32,718 bases of DNA, from positions 1 through 32,718 of the forward strand of contig CABMII010000121.1 in NCBI GenBank assembly GCA_902386255.1, written 5' to 3'. This DNA comes from an uncultured archaeon (lineage in GTDB: Archaea; Halobacteriota; Methanosarcinia; Methanosarcinales; Methanoperedenaceae). Under the pieces are notes generated by a model. That model saw only the letters and a list, made by a program, of their open reading frames with translations. It had not been told where the DNA came from and did not search any database. Positions 14,660 to 22,803 of the stretch are shown here, one piece after another. Position 1 is the stretch's first letter, and every line of letters begins with the position of its first letter. Position numbers and translations under genes: made by a program.

Positions 14660-15669
14660 CTTTTAGAGAAGTCGATGGCTAACTCGGCAATGTTTGCAGC
14701 ATAATCCCCAATCCTTTTCACGCTGTCTGCTATAAGCCCTATGGACATGACTGCATCAGGATCCAGAGTTGTTGCCATGTGTCTTATTCTGTGCAACTCA
14801 TCACCTATTTTTTTATGTTCTTCGATAACCCTGTTTGCAAGCTCTACATTGCATTTTGCAAAGGAACTGACAGAATCATTGACAAGCTTATCAGAGATGG
14901 TACCAATTTTTACGAACTCATCGAGCGTTTCATGAGGAATTTTTTCCCGGGATTCCAGCATTATGCTGGCAATCTTACCCGCATGGTCTGATACGCGCTC
15001 TAACTGGTCACTTGCCAACCTGTAGTAGAAGGCACCTGCCAATCCCAGTTCACTCTTTTCGGATATTCTTGAATGGAGCAGGATATCCATGAACTGTTTT
15101 GATATCAACAGATGAAGGCGGTCTATCTCATCGTCCTGCCTTATGACCTCAGAGGCGATTGAAACATCCCTCGTCTTCATCGCCTTGATGGTATTATCAA
15201 GCATCCACTGCGTTTTTATATGCATGCGCCGGAAACTCATATCGATAGGCATATCTCCCGGATTCAGGATATCCTGGATAACTATCCTCTCGTGTGTTTC
15301 TTCGATAATCTCAATACCTATCAATTTTTTGACGATAGCAGTTATATCTTTTCTCTGCTCCAGTGTGATATTTTTGGCTTTAAGCTCGATCACGCGATAC
15401 CCTGCAACATAGGTGGCTATTATATCTCTTATCAGCGGCTCGCCCGTCCTCCCATCTATGGTTAAAGTCTTTGGACCCTGAGGAGCAAAACCGCCGTTTG
15501 AAGTTAAAAGAAGAGTTCCATCCTCCTGGGGATGCATGTGAACAAGGGAACCGGAGGTTATCCCGGTACTGGCAGCCCACTTCTTGGGAAGGGAAACAAC
15601 GAATGTTGATTTGCCAGTCACCTGGACTTTTCTTATCTCTGCATTTGTTTTTCTAATTTTATCACTCAT
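14653..15669 (-). CDS. AbrB-PhoU fusion regulator (copy 1)
   Basis: A 338-aa protein. Residues about 8-50 form an AbrB/SpoVT-like DNA-binding swapped hairpin (VTGKSTFVVSLPKKWAASTGI). The rest is alpha-helical with two PhoU-type repeats (RDVSIASEVIRQDDEIDRLHLLISKQF and GLIADSVKRIGDYAANIAELAID at the end; key D/E and R residues of PhoU metal sites are present). PhoU proteins couple phosphate status to transport and regulation; the archaeal AbrB fusions are thought to act directly on DNA. The ATG at 15669 is preferred to a TTG at 15711. It is divergent from the pilus operon. A paralogue lies at 21307-22308. Regulation of the local palindromes is inferred, not shown. Confidence 0.88.
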   Translation of the reverse strand: MSDKIRKTNAEIRKVQVTGKSTFVVSLPKKWAASTGITSGSLVHMHPQEDGTLLLTSNGGFAPQGPKTLTIDGRTGEPLIRDIIATYVAGYRVIELKAKNITLEQRKDITAIVKKLIGIEIIEETHERIVIQDILNPGDMPIDMSFRRMHIKTQWMLDNTIKAMKTRDVSIASEVIRQDDEIDRLHLLISKQFMDILLHSRISEKSELGLAGAFYYRLASDQLERVSDHAGKIASIMLESREKIPHETLDEFVKIGTISDKLVNDSVSSFAKCNVELANRVIEEHKKIGDELHRIRHMATTLDPDAVMSIGLIADSVKRIGDYAANIAELAIDFSKSI

Positions 15670-15715
15670 CTTTACATAAGCTTGCCGGGGACTATTTATG
15701 TTTTCTCCCAAGAAT

Positions 15716-15731
15716 CTATATACTATATATA
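15716..15731. promoter_or_regulatory. AATCTATATACTATAT element before AbrB-PhoU 1
   Basis: CTATATA-type promoter element 47-62 bases before the ATG at 15669. It lies in the 163-base divergent region shared with the pilus operon. Confidence 0.4.
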
Positions 15732-15784
15732 AAATCAGTAGAATCCATTTTAATTTTATTATGTTTAAAAAAATAGTGTATATT

Positions 15785-15796
15785 ATCTATATAGAT
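15785..15796. promoter_or_regulatory. ATCTATATAGAT palindrome before the pilus operon
   Basis: The same perfect 12-bp palindrome as at 13146-13157. It is placed 36 bases before the ATG at 15833, which would give a leader of only 10-20 bases if it is the TATA box. No ribosome site is visible before that ATG, which fits near-leaderless initiation. Confidence 0.55.
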
Positions 15797-15832
15797 AAAT
15801 TATTAATCTAATTCACGCACTCACGCACTTTA

Positions 15833-17590
15833 ATGAAATCATTGGTTGAAGGTTTTAATCTTGGCAGTTTATCTCAATATCCAAAACGCATTGGGGGGCA
15901 TCTTTTTCCAAGCCGAACACGAGGAAATGGAAATGGCAACGGGAAGAAACATAATGGGAATGATGGGCTTGAAGTGCATCTTAAGCAGCTTGAAGAACAA
16001 ATCATGGGCAAGCGGGAGGAGAGTAAACAAAATATCAGTGAAATACTCAACTCCTTCAAAGAAAAGCCCATCCGTGAATTAAACATAACCTATCCGATCA
16101 ACCCGCCTTACCAGTTTGTTCAAATCGCATTTGATAGCAATGCCGAAGAACTTCTGTATATACCACATGAGCCTGTTCTTGATAAAGCAGAGAAGGCGCT
16201 CTTCCAGAGAATAAAGGGTATCTTTGAGAGAGAATTGAATTCGGAGAGCTTACAGGAAAACCGGGAGATGTATATCGAAGAAAGGGCAGCAGAAATTATT
16301 GACACATATAGCATAAGAGCAGGCAAGGTTGCCCAGAATAAAGTGCTTTATTTTCTCAAGAGGGATTTCATAGGCTTTGGCGAGATAGACCTGTTGATGA
16401 ACGACCCTTTAATAGAGGACATAAGCTGCAACGGTCCAAACAGACCTGTTTATTTGTATCACCGCGTCTTTGAGTCCCTGCGGACACAGTTAAGTTTTGA
16501 GAGTGAATACAGGCTAAACTCTTTTATATTGAAAATGGCCCAGATTTCAGGAAGACATATATCGGTGCTTGACCCCATAACAGACGCTACCTTGCCAGAT
16601 GGCAGCAGGGTTAACCTCACCTACAGCAGCGAGGTGACCAGGAAAGGCTCGTCCTTCACTATCCGGCGGTTCAAGAACGAACCAATCTCCTTTGTAGATA
16701 TAATGAAATACGGTACCTTAAATGCAAAGCAGCTTGCCTACCTGTGGTTGTTGCTGGAATACAACAGGTCAATACTTGTCTCGGGCGGCACCGCCTCAGG
16801 GAAAACAACATTATTAAACGGCATCTGCCTTTTCATAAAACCCGAGGCAAAGATTGTGAGCCTTGAAGATACAGCAGAGATAAATATACCCCATGAGAAC
16901 TGGATACAATCTGTAACGAGGAGCGGTTTTGGAAGAGGGGAGGGGTCGTCCAAACGCGGGGATATCGGTTTATATGAGCTGTTAACCGCCGCATTGCGGC
17001 AGCGTCCTGAATACATAATAGTCGGAGAAGTCCGGGGGGCTGAGGCGAGCACTCTTTTCCAGGCAATCTCAGTCGGTCATGCCGCTATGGGTACAATACA
17101 TGCAAGCTCTATTGGAGAGCTCGTTAATCGCATCGAATCACCGCCCATGAACGTTCCCCGCAGCCAGCTTGCAAGTCTTGATCTTGCGATATTTATAAAC
17201 AGAATCCGTATTAACAACAGCTATGCCAGGCGGATTGTGAACATGGTGGAGATACATGGGATTGATTCCACGACAAGGAATCTCGTCACGAATAATGTTT
17301 TTTCTTGGGACCCTTATAGCGATTCTTTCAACTACAAAGGGAAAGGCTCTCTTCTGGAAGATATAGCCGGTGAACACGGAATCAAACTTGAAGATTTAGA
17401 GAAGGAGATGGAACAGAGGGAGAAGGTGATTGAGTGGATGTCCAGGCAGGGAATTACCCATTACAGGGATGTGTCAAAAAACCTCAAGGCATATTACAAT
17501 TCTCCGAGTGATTTCATGAAAAAGATAATAATGCCAAAAAAAGTACGCAAGCCGAAGGCCTTAAAGTCTGGTAAAAACGTCAAACCATGA
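15833..17590 (+). CDS. Type IV pilus assembly ATPase (GspE/TadA family)
   Basis: A 585-aa secretion ATPase that powers pilus extension or retraction from the cytoplasmic face. The N-terminal 150 residues are variable, with a Gly/Asn-rich stretch near 30-45. Then the NTD2 segment (GFGEIDLLMNDPLIEDISCNG), arginine-finger region (TLPDGSRVNLTY, SSFTIRRF), Walker A GGTASGKTTLLN (about 317-328), Asp box SLEDTAEI, Walker B RPEYIIVGEVRG (about 391-402) and His box AAMGTIHA are all intact. It opens a three-gene operon; the stop overlaps the next start by four bases (ATGA). The family cannot be split cleanly into pilus versus archaellum, but the lack of archaellum genes nearby favours a pilus. Confidence 0.95.
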   Translation: MKSLVEGFNLGSLSQYPKRIGGHLFPSRTRGNGNGNGKKHNGNDGLEVHLKQLEEQIMGKREESKQNISEILNSFKEKPIRELNITYPINPPYQFVQIAFDSNAEELLYIPHEPVLDKAEKALFQRIKGIFERELNSESLQENREMYIEERAAEIIDTYSIRAGKVAQNKVLYFLKRDFIGFGEIDLLMNDPLIEDISCNGPNRPVYLYHRVFESLRTQLSFESEYRLNSFILKMAQISGRHISVLDPITDATLPDGSRVNLTYSSEVTRKGSSFTIRRFKNEPISFVDIMKYGTLNAKQLAYLWLLLEYNRSILVSGGTASGKTTLLNGICLFIKPEAKIVSLEDTAEINIPHENWIQSVTRSGFGRGEGSSKRGDIGLYELLTAALRQRPEYIIVGEVRGAEASTLFQAISVGHAAMGTIHASSIGELVNRIESPPMNVPRSQLASLDLAIFINRIRINNSYARRIVNMVEIHGIDSTTRNLVTNNVFSWDPYSDSFNYKGKGSLLEDIAGEHGIKLEDLEKEMEQREKVIEWMSRQGITHYRDVSKNLKAYYNSPSDFMKKIIMPKKVRKPKALKSGKNVKP

Positions 17591-18447
17591 ATACTTTCTA
17601 CAAGAAGCTATGCTACCGCATACTGGGGAGATACATAGAAGGAAGCAGTCTGGAAAATGAATTCTCAACGCTCCTTTTCCAAGCAGAAATTAAAATGAGC
17701 GGAGGGATGTTTCTCTCAATCCTGTTAACAAGTTCTCTCATACTGTCCCTTGCAGTTGGAGCTGTTTTTTACATTCTTTCCATCAATCTGGTTCCTCCTC
17801 TTTTTGCTGCCCTGCTGGCTTTTGCAGCTCCCGCAGGGGTCGTCTATTTCCAGCTCACCTCAAAAATACAGGATAGGCGTCTTGCCATCGACAGCAATCT
17901 ACCATTCGCTATCAGTCACATGTCTATTCTGGCTTCGATAGGTACGCCCCCCTTGAATCTTTTGCGTATGGTTGCTGCTGCCGACCACGGCGCTGTCTCT
18001 GCTGAGCTAAAAAAGATTCTATATTCTGTGGATACCCTGGGCAAGGATGTTATAGCTGCCATCCTGGATGTTGCGAGAACTACCCCTTCCCCGCACATGC
18101 GCTCCCTGCTAATAGAAATCACAAGAATGATCCACACCGGCGGGGGCATGGAAATATACTTGCACAACAGGCTTGATCAATTACTGGATATAAAACGGCA
18201 GGTGCAAAAAGAACTCAACGAGTCCCTTGCCCTTTTCAGCGAGATGTATATCACGTTTATAAGCACGGGTGTTATCATGGCCGTGCTTGGCGTAACTGTA
18301 GGGAGCATTCTTATGGGAGGGCAGATAGGACCGTTCCAGGCAAGTGATCTCTTTGGCATATTCGTATATTTCATTATGCCTGTAACAAATGCTCTCTTCT
18401 TTGTGCTTCTGATGGTAGTATATTCGCCTCACGGGGAGCAGAAATGA
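17587..18447 (+). CDS. Pilus platform protein, TadB-like (T2SSF domain)
   Basis: A 286-aa membrane protein with a type II secretion F domain. Two hydrophobic helices lie near residues 42-85, the cytoplasmic helical bundle (NLPFAISHMSILASIGTPPLNLLRMVA through LLDIKRQVQKELNESLALFSEMY) follows, and C-terminal helices lie near 205-280. It is the inner-membrane platform that the ATPase turns or pushes. Together with the next gene it corresponds to the two halves of a FlaJ-like double T2SSF protein. ATGA overlaps on both sides show tight translational coupling. Confidence 0.9.
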   Translation: MNTFYKKLCYRILGRYIEGSSLENEFSTLLFQAEIKMSGGMFLSILLTSSLILSLAVGAVFYILSINLVPPLFAALLAFAAPAGVVYFQLTSKIQDRRLAIDSNLPFAISHMSILASIGTPPLNLLRMVAAADHGAVSAELKKILYSVDTLGKDVIAAILDVARTTPSPHMRSLLIEITRMIHTGGGMEIYLHNRLDQLLDIKRQVQKELNESLALFSEMYITFISTGVIMAVLGVTVGSILMGGQIGPFQASDLFGIFVYFIMPVTNALFFVLLMVVYSPHGEQK

Positions 18448-19415
18448 TAGATTTAAAAAAAATATATAACAAATATAACTTAAAAAGAGAATACATTATC
18501 CTGCTTCTTCCGGCATTAATAGCGGTCATCTTGCTTGTAATAATAATTGTGCTCCCTTCCGGGCAGGAAAATACCGGATATATATCAGAAGAAGGTTTTA
18601 CAAATGCATCAAAAGAAGTAACAATCACAAAGGACCAAGGGGTGTACAAAAATCTTGACCAGGTGTTAGTATTTGCTGTCCTGATAGCGATAATACCATA
18701 CAGCATAGATGTTTATCTTGCCAGGAGAAGGATTAGAAGATACGAGGAAGAGTATATCGGCTTTCTATATGAGCTCTCTGAACTCCTGCGCGGCGGTCTT
18801 GACCCCCTGAACGCCATAAAGGAGATTGCTTCTCCAGCAATAGAGACAGAACGCGGCCTGCACGCCCTCAGTCCTCACTTAAAAAAAGCTGCAGCACAGA
18901 CCGAGTGGGGCGTTTCTTTTGAAAGTGTTATTGCCAGCATGGCGGAATCCCTGAAAAGCCCGCTGATTAGCAAATACAGCAAACTCATCGTCCAGGCATC
19001 GAGGCTTGGGGCTATCAGTCCGGCTATCATCCTGAAAAGTGCAGATGACCTTGAAAAAACCCTGCAACTGGAGCATGAGAAGGAAGCTGCGCTAAAGGAA
19101 TACCTTTTCATAATCTATGCAGCACAATTCATCCTCATCGGCTTGATATATATCCTTAACTCCTCTCTTCTTCCTTCAATCCTCAATATGTTCAAGATGG
19201 GAACTGGGGGCGGAACATCTTTTGGCATCGCGGCTCCGAAAATGAATCTTGCCAGCTTTAAGGTCGGTTTTTTCCATGTGATAATGATTAACGCCTTCGC
19301 AAGCGGCATCATAGCCGGACAGCTCACCGAGGGTAAAGCAAGGTATGGATTAAGACATTCGGTTATATTGATTTTAATAAGCTATACCGCCAGCCTTGCA
19401 TTTCTGCTGAGGTAA
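18444..19415 (+). CDS. Pilus platform protein, TadC-like (T2SSF domain)
   Basis: A 323-aa second T2SSF-type membrane protein. Two N-terminal helices (about residues 15-40 and 70-90) are separated by an exposed loop, followed by the F domain (YEEEYIGFLYELSELLRGGLDPLNAIKEIA) and three C-terminal helices. It completes the ATPase-TadB-TadC core. Its stop is six bases from the stop of the convergent AAA+ gene. No secretin or alignment genes are expected in an archaeon with a single membrane. Confidence 0.88.
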   Translation: MIDLKKIYNKYNLKREYIILLLPALIAVILLVIIIVLPSGQENTGYISEEGFTNASKEVTITKDQGVYKNLDQVLVFAVLIAIIPYSIDVYLARRRIRRYEEEYIGFLYELSELLRGGLDPLNAIKEIASPAIETERGLHALSPHLKKAAAQTEWGVSFESVIASMAESLKSPLISKYSKLIVQASRLGAISPAIILKSADDLEKTLQLEHEKEAALKEYLFIIYAAQFILIGLIYILNSSLLPSILNMFKMGTGGGTSFGIAAPKMNLASFKVGFFHVIMINAFASGIIAGQLTEGKARYGLRHSVILILISYTASLAFLLR

Positions 19416-19421
19416 TAAAAA

Positions 19422-20333
19422 TTATCCAAAACTTTTTGCAATTATAGGCATACCGGCATTGCATGCCTTGGATAAGGCATCATCCATGTTTTTAATCAGC
19501 GCCCTCGGATTCCCGTGTACTTGTGAGTTTAAGCTGTAAACAAACTCTCTGGTGAAGGGAAAAAGGAAGTCCATATTCTGAACAGACCTGCTTACTGCGA
19601 GCCTCTTTGCTACAAGAAGCTCAGCCTCCTTATCCTCAAGTCCGTCCAGCATATAAAGCTTGTTTATCCGCTCTATGAAGGATGGATTTGTTTCCCGGAT
19701 GCCTTTGAAAATTTCTTTATTGCAGGTAAAACAGAGCAGGCTTCCAGCCTTCAGGTTGTTCACAAGAGCGGTGAGGAATTCCATGAAATTATTATCACCG
19801 CAATCAATGTTGTCCAGCAAAATATAAGATGGTTTCTTTTCTTTTAGCATCAATGATGCCAGTATCCCAAGTTCGACAGGCTCTTTTTTCTGTTTTAATG
19901 ATTTTTTTATTTCTTTAACATACTGAGGGGGCCGAAGTCTCCCCATAAAACCCATCTTATCATTTATCTGTTTCAGCCCGTTTTCGAATAATCTCTTTAT
20001 ATTTAATGTATATTCATGCTCAACACTTAAAAAAATATGGAAAATACCGCTTTTAATTGCCACCTCCTCAAGCCATCTCAGCCTCTGGGTTTTCCCGATA
20101 CCCAGTTCTCCTACAAAAGCCACCACAGCCCTCCCTCCCTCCGACAACTCCCCGACTATACCTGCCAATTCCCTGTCCATCTTCTGGTTCACGTGCAATA
20201 AGTAGATGCCCTCTATCGCCTCAGCCGATACCTCCCTGAAAGGATTCGAATTCAAACCATACAGCTTATATTCATTCGGTTTTCGTATCTCGGCTATATT
20301 TATGCCGCTTTTTTTTAACTGAGGTGCCATCAT
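19422..20333 (-). CDS. AAA+ ATPase of Orc/STAND-like type
   Basis: A 303-aa P-loop ATPase. Walker A is GELGIGKTQ (about residues 75-83), Walker B is YILLDNIDCGD, a sensor-1-like LCFTCNK follows, and a C-terminal lid has GNPRAL (sensor 2). An N-terminal NSNPFREV motif is typical of ExeA/Cdc6-like ATPases. It is divergent from the pilin gene across a 108-base region and convergent with the pilus operon. A role in pilus assembly or surface secretion (as ExeA has) is possible, but only by position. The start may be either of two adjacent ATGs (20333 or 20330). Confidence 0.78.
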   Translation of the reverse strand: MMAPQLKKSGINIAEIRKPNEYKLYGLNSNPFREVSAEAIEGIYLLHVNQKMDRELAGIVGELSEGGRAVVAFVGELGIGKTQRLRWLEEVAIKSGIFHIFLSVEHEYTLNIKRLFENGLKQINDKMGFMGRLRPPQYVKEIKKSLKQKKEPVELGILASLMLKEKKPSYILLDNIDCGDNNFMEFLTALVNNLKAGSLLCFTCNKEIFKGIRETNPSFIERINKLYMLDGLEDKEAELLVAKRLAVSRSVQNMDFLFPFTREFVYSLNSQVHGNPRALIKNMDDALSKACNAGMPIIAKSFG

Positions 20334-20371
20334 GCAGAAGAGTCCTTTCAGAATGGTTAATTAATTTACCC

Positions 20372-20403
20372 CTATAGTCTATATACCCCCCTATACTCTA
20401 TAA
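20372..20403. promoter_or_regulatory. Divergent promoter region of AAA+ and pilin genes
   Basis: Tandem CTATAGTCTATATA and CTATACTCTATA elements separated by a C-run sit between the two divergent starts (20333 and 20442). One may serve each gene; the motif type is that of the rest of the island. Confidence 0.45.
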
Positions 20404-20441
20404 AAGGATACTTTATTGTTTCATGGGGGTAAATCGGATGC

Positions 20442-21188
20442 GTGAAACTGCTTGAAGATGAGTCAGGGCTATCTGTAATAGTTGGCACATTGCTATTGAT
20501 ACTGATTGTGGTAGCTTCGGCATCCGCCCTTGCCATAATGGTAAACGAGGCGCAGAAGAAAGATATGGAGCAAAGGAGCCTTCGTGCTGCTGTGGAAAGC
20601 GAGAACTTAAAGATTCTTTCATTGGCTCTCAATGATTCGGATGGCAGCGTAAACTGGACTAACATGATAATAACGGTTGTGAATCTGAACATTGAGGAGG
20701 CAAAGATTGTTGGTCTCAATATTAATGGCATGAATGCTGCAAACTATACAGATAAAGTAAAAGTTTACAATTTCCAGAACCAATTCCCTGTGCCACCTGC
20801 AGGAAGCAGGCAGATATTCTTGAACCTTAGCACTAACTTTGCCTCTCCTCTTAACATTTCAAGGAATGATCCCATAAAGTTAATTCTATTTACCAGCCTG
20901 ACAAACAACTTTGAGCGTGTCTTTCTCCCCCCTGTACCAATCATAAAAGTAAGTTCAGAATCTGATGTTGGATTTGGAAATGTGCTTGTCTTGGACGGGT
21001 CAGATTCTATTAGTCATGAAAGCACGATTATTAACTATCAATGGCAAGTCCCCGCTATCAATTATTATAAAACAGGACAGATGGTGAGGATACCATTCGA
21101 TTTTACTAATACAACTAATTTCTCTGTCAACCTTAACGTGACTGATAGTAATGGGATGCAAGGTTCTGCCCAGTGGGAATCTCCATAA
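20442..21188 (+). CDS. Type IV pilin with C-terminal PKD-like domain
   Basis: A 248-aa protein from a GTG start. The leader MKLLEDESG ends at a likely cleavage site, followed by LSVIVGTLLLILIVVASASAL as assembly helix, the same layout as the two PstS-like fusions (G, A and A at the cleavage position). The middle domain is beta-rich with N-x-S/T sites. The last 80 residues (VLVLDGSDSISHES, then YQWQVP, then VNLNVTDSNG) match a PKD fold. It may be the main structural pilin or an adhesive minor pilin. Close proximity to the pilus motor operon and its own promoter support membership in the system. Confidence 0.82.
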   Translation: MKLLEDESGLSVIVGTLLLILIVVASASALAIMVNEAQKKDMEQRSLRAAVESENLKILSLALNDSDGSVNWTNMIITVVNLNIEEAKIVGLNINGMNAANYTDKVKVYNFQNQFPVPPAGSRQIFLNLSTNFASPLNISRNDPIKLILFTSLTNNFERVFLPPVPIIKVSSESDVGFGNVLVLDGSDSISHESTIINYQWQVPAINYYKTGQMVRIPFDFTNTTNFSVNLNVTDSNGMQGSAQWESP

Positions 21189-21199
21189 AATCTAGATTT

Positions 21200-21232
21200 C
21201 TGTTTTTTTAATTTCTTTTACTTTTTTGATAT
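21200..21232 (+). terminator. U-rich terminator after the pilin gene
   Basis: Successive T-runs (CTGTTTTTTTAATTTC then TTTTACTTTTTTG) begin about 15 bases after the stop codon. This is the form typical of archaeal factor-independent termination. No strong hairpin precedes it. Confidence 0.55.
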
Positions 21233-21265
21233 TTCTTACATGAGAGATATATATTTTATTCCAAT

Positions 21266-21290
21266 AATCTATATATATTATAAACTATCA
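21266..21290 (+). promoter_or_regulatory. Promoter/operator of AbrB-PhoU 2
   Basis: AATCTATATATATTA runs into TATAAACTATC, which holds the TAAACTAT half-site of the 8.8-9.7 kb array. It lies 17-41 bases before the ATG at 21307, so the leader must be very short. Confidence 0.45.
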
Positions 21291-21306
21291 GTAGAGTAGA
21301 GATAAT

Positions 21307-22308
21307 ATGGAAGCACGTAAAGTTTACGTAAGTGGTGGCTCAACCTATGTAATTTCACTGCCTAAAAAATGGGTTAATAAGACTAATTTAAAGGCAGGTG
21401 ACTCTCTGGTGGTTACTGAACATGGCAGTTCATTACAGATCGAGACAGGTGTAATTGAAAAAGAGTCAAAAACTAAGGATATTAAAATCTCACAAATAAC
21501 ATCAAGTGAAGCCCTTGAGCGTATATTAATTGCTTTTTATCTGGTGGGTTATGATACGATCAAGATAAAGCTAGACAGAAAGGATCATCTTGCATATAGA
21601 GAGATCATACGGAATATTCTGGATTATCTGATAGGGGTGGAAATAGTCGAGGACACTAACGAAGCAATGACCCTTGAAATAATGCTTGATTACAAACGCA
21701 TGAGTACCATGCAGATACTCCAGCGAATGTTTTCCATAGACAAATCGATGCTTCTTGATCTTGGCAAGGCTTTAAAAAACATGGATATCGGGCTTGCAAA
21801 AGATATAATAATAAGAGAGAAAGAAATCGACCGTCTCTATTTTTTAGTTGTCAGGCAACTTAAGAGTGCTGTAGAATACCAGCAGGTAGCGGAAAAACTT
21901 GGAATAATATCTCAAAAAGATTGTCTTGGGTACAGGATTGTAGTTAAAGATCTTGAAAGAATCGCAGACCATATAGAAAACATAGCAAAGAGTTACATCA
22001 AGTTAATTGATTTTCAAAAAGCAATGCAACTGAACGATTTTATAGATCTCAACAATAATATAGTTGCGACTTTCGAAAAAGCAGTTCAGGCATTATTTAC
22101 AAGAAATGATGAAATGGCCGAGATAGTTTTCCATGAGTTGAAAAAGGTTGAGAAATCTCAATCCGATATTTCAAAAGAATTGTTTAAGATAGAAGATATT
22201 CAATCTGCCATTTTAATGAAAGCAATGTTTGATAGCCTTGGAAGAATAGCGAGTTACAGCGGAGATATAGCAGAGGTAGCTATCAATATGTCCACTGAAA
22301 TATCTTAA
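21307..22308 (+). CDS. AbrB-PhoU fusion regulator (copy 2)
   Basis: A 333-aa paralogue of the protein at 14653-15669. The N-terminal SpoVT/AbrB hairpin is VYVSGGSTYVISLPKKWVNKTNL, given here by its ends VYVSGGSTY and SLPKKWVNK. The helical PhoU repeats end in MFDSLGRIASYSGDIAEVAINMS, matching the copy 1 C-terminus. Acidic and Arg residues of the PhoU repeats are kept (EKEIDRLYFLVVRQL). It is likely a phosphate-status regulator, either of the pilus/pstS genes or by heteromerisation with copy 1. It stands alone downstream of the pilin gene with its own promoter. Confidence 0.88.
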   Translation: MEARKVYVSGGSTYVISLPKKWVNKTNLKAGDSLVVTEHGSSLQIETGVIEKESKTKDIKISQITSSEALERILIAFYLVGYDTIKIKLDRKDHLAYREIIRNILDYLIGVEIVEDTNEAMTLEIMLDYKRMSTMQILQRMFSIDKSMLLDLGKALKNMDIGLAKDIIIREKEIDRLYFLVVRQLKSAVEYQQVAEKLGIISQKDCLGYRIVVKDLERIADHIENIAKSYIKLIDFQKAMQLNDFIDLNNNIVATFEKAVQALFTRNDEMAEIVFHELKKVEKSQSDISKELFKIEDIQSAILMKAMFDSLGRIASYSGDIAEVAINMSTEIS

Positions 22309-22471
22309 GTTTAAGAATCAAATCATGTGTTCTATCCTCTTTCCGGTATCACGTATCTATTTGAGGTTCATACAAGTGCAAGAACTACAACCTTATAACA
22401 GAAACTGCCGGTTTAGAGTTATTTTAGGCCGAGAAGACCGAGTGATTAAGGAATGAAAGAGGTACAGGGCA

Positions 22472-22633
22472 TTGATAAAACAGAGGACGAGACGGCGTCC
22501 GCAGAAGAATCTTGAGAAAGTAATTGAATCCATCAACCTTATGATTCGGGCTTGCGGGAACTACAAGAATTTAACTGCGACGAAGCGGTTCGGGGAACTC
22601 GATGGATATATCGGAGAAGAGGCGAACCCTTAA
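22472..22633 (+). CDS. Possible 53-aa basic protein or gene remnant
   Basis: In the 495-base gap between the second phoU gene and the AbrB-like gene, a TTG-initiated frame gives a basic peptide (KQRTRRRPQKNLEKV, then IRACGNYKNLTATKRFGELDGY). AGAGGT lies about 15 bases upstream. An overlapping 20-codon frame starts at ATG 22453. The composition differs from the neighbours and could come from a decayed mobile gene. Nothing else is evident in 22309-22803. Confidence 0.25.
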   Translation: MIKQRTRRRPQKNLEKVIESINLMIRACGNYKNLTATKRFGELDGYIGEEANP

Positions 22634-22803
22634 GTTCCTTGTGTTCGGGGATTCATCCTTCAGAGTTTGCTATGTTGGATATGTTTCGCTTCTTCGGTGC
22701 TGGATGATACCTGCAATGGGATATATACCGAACAAAAGCCGTTAACAAGAGAATTTTTTTTCACAGTTTGATGAGGAGATAGCAGAATGCCGATGATAAC
22801 GTC

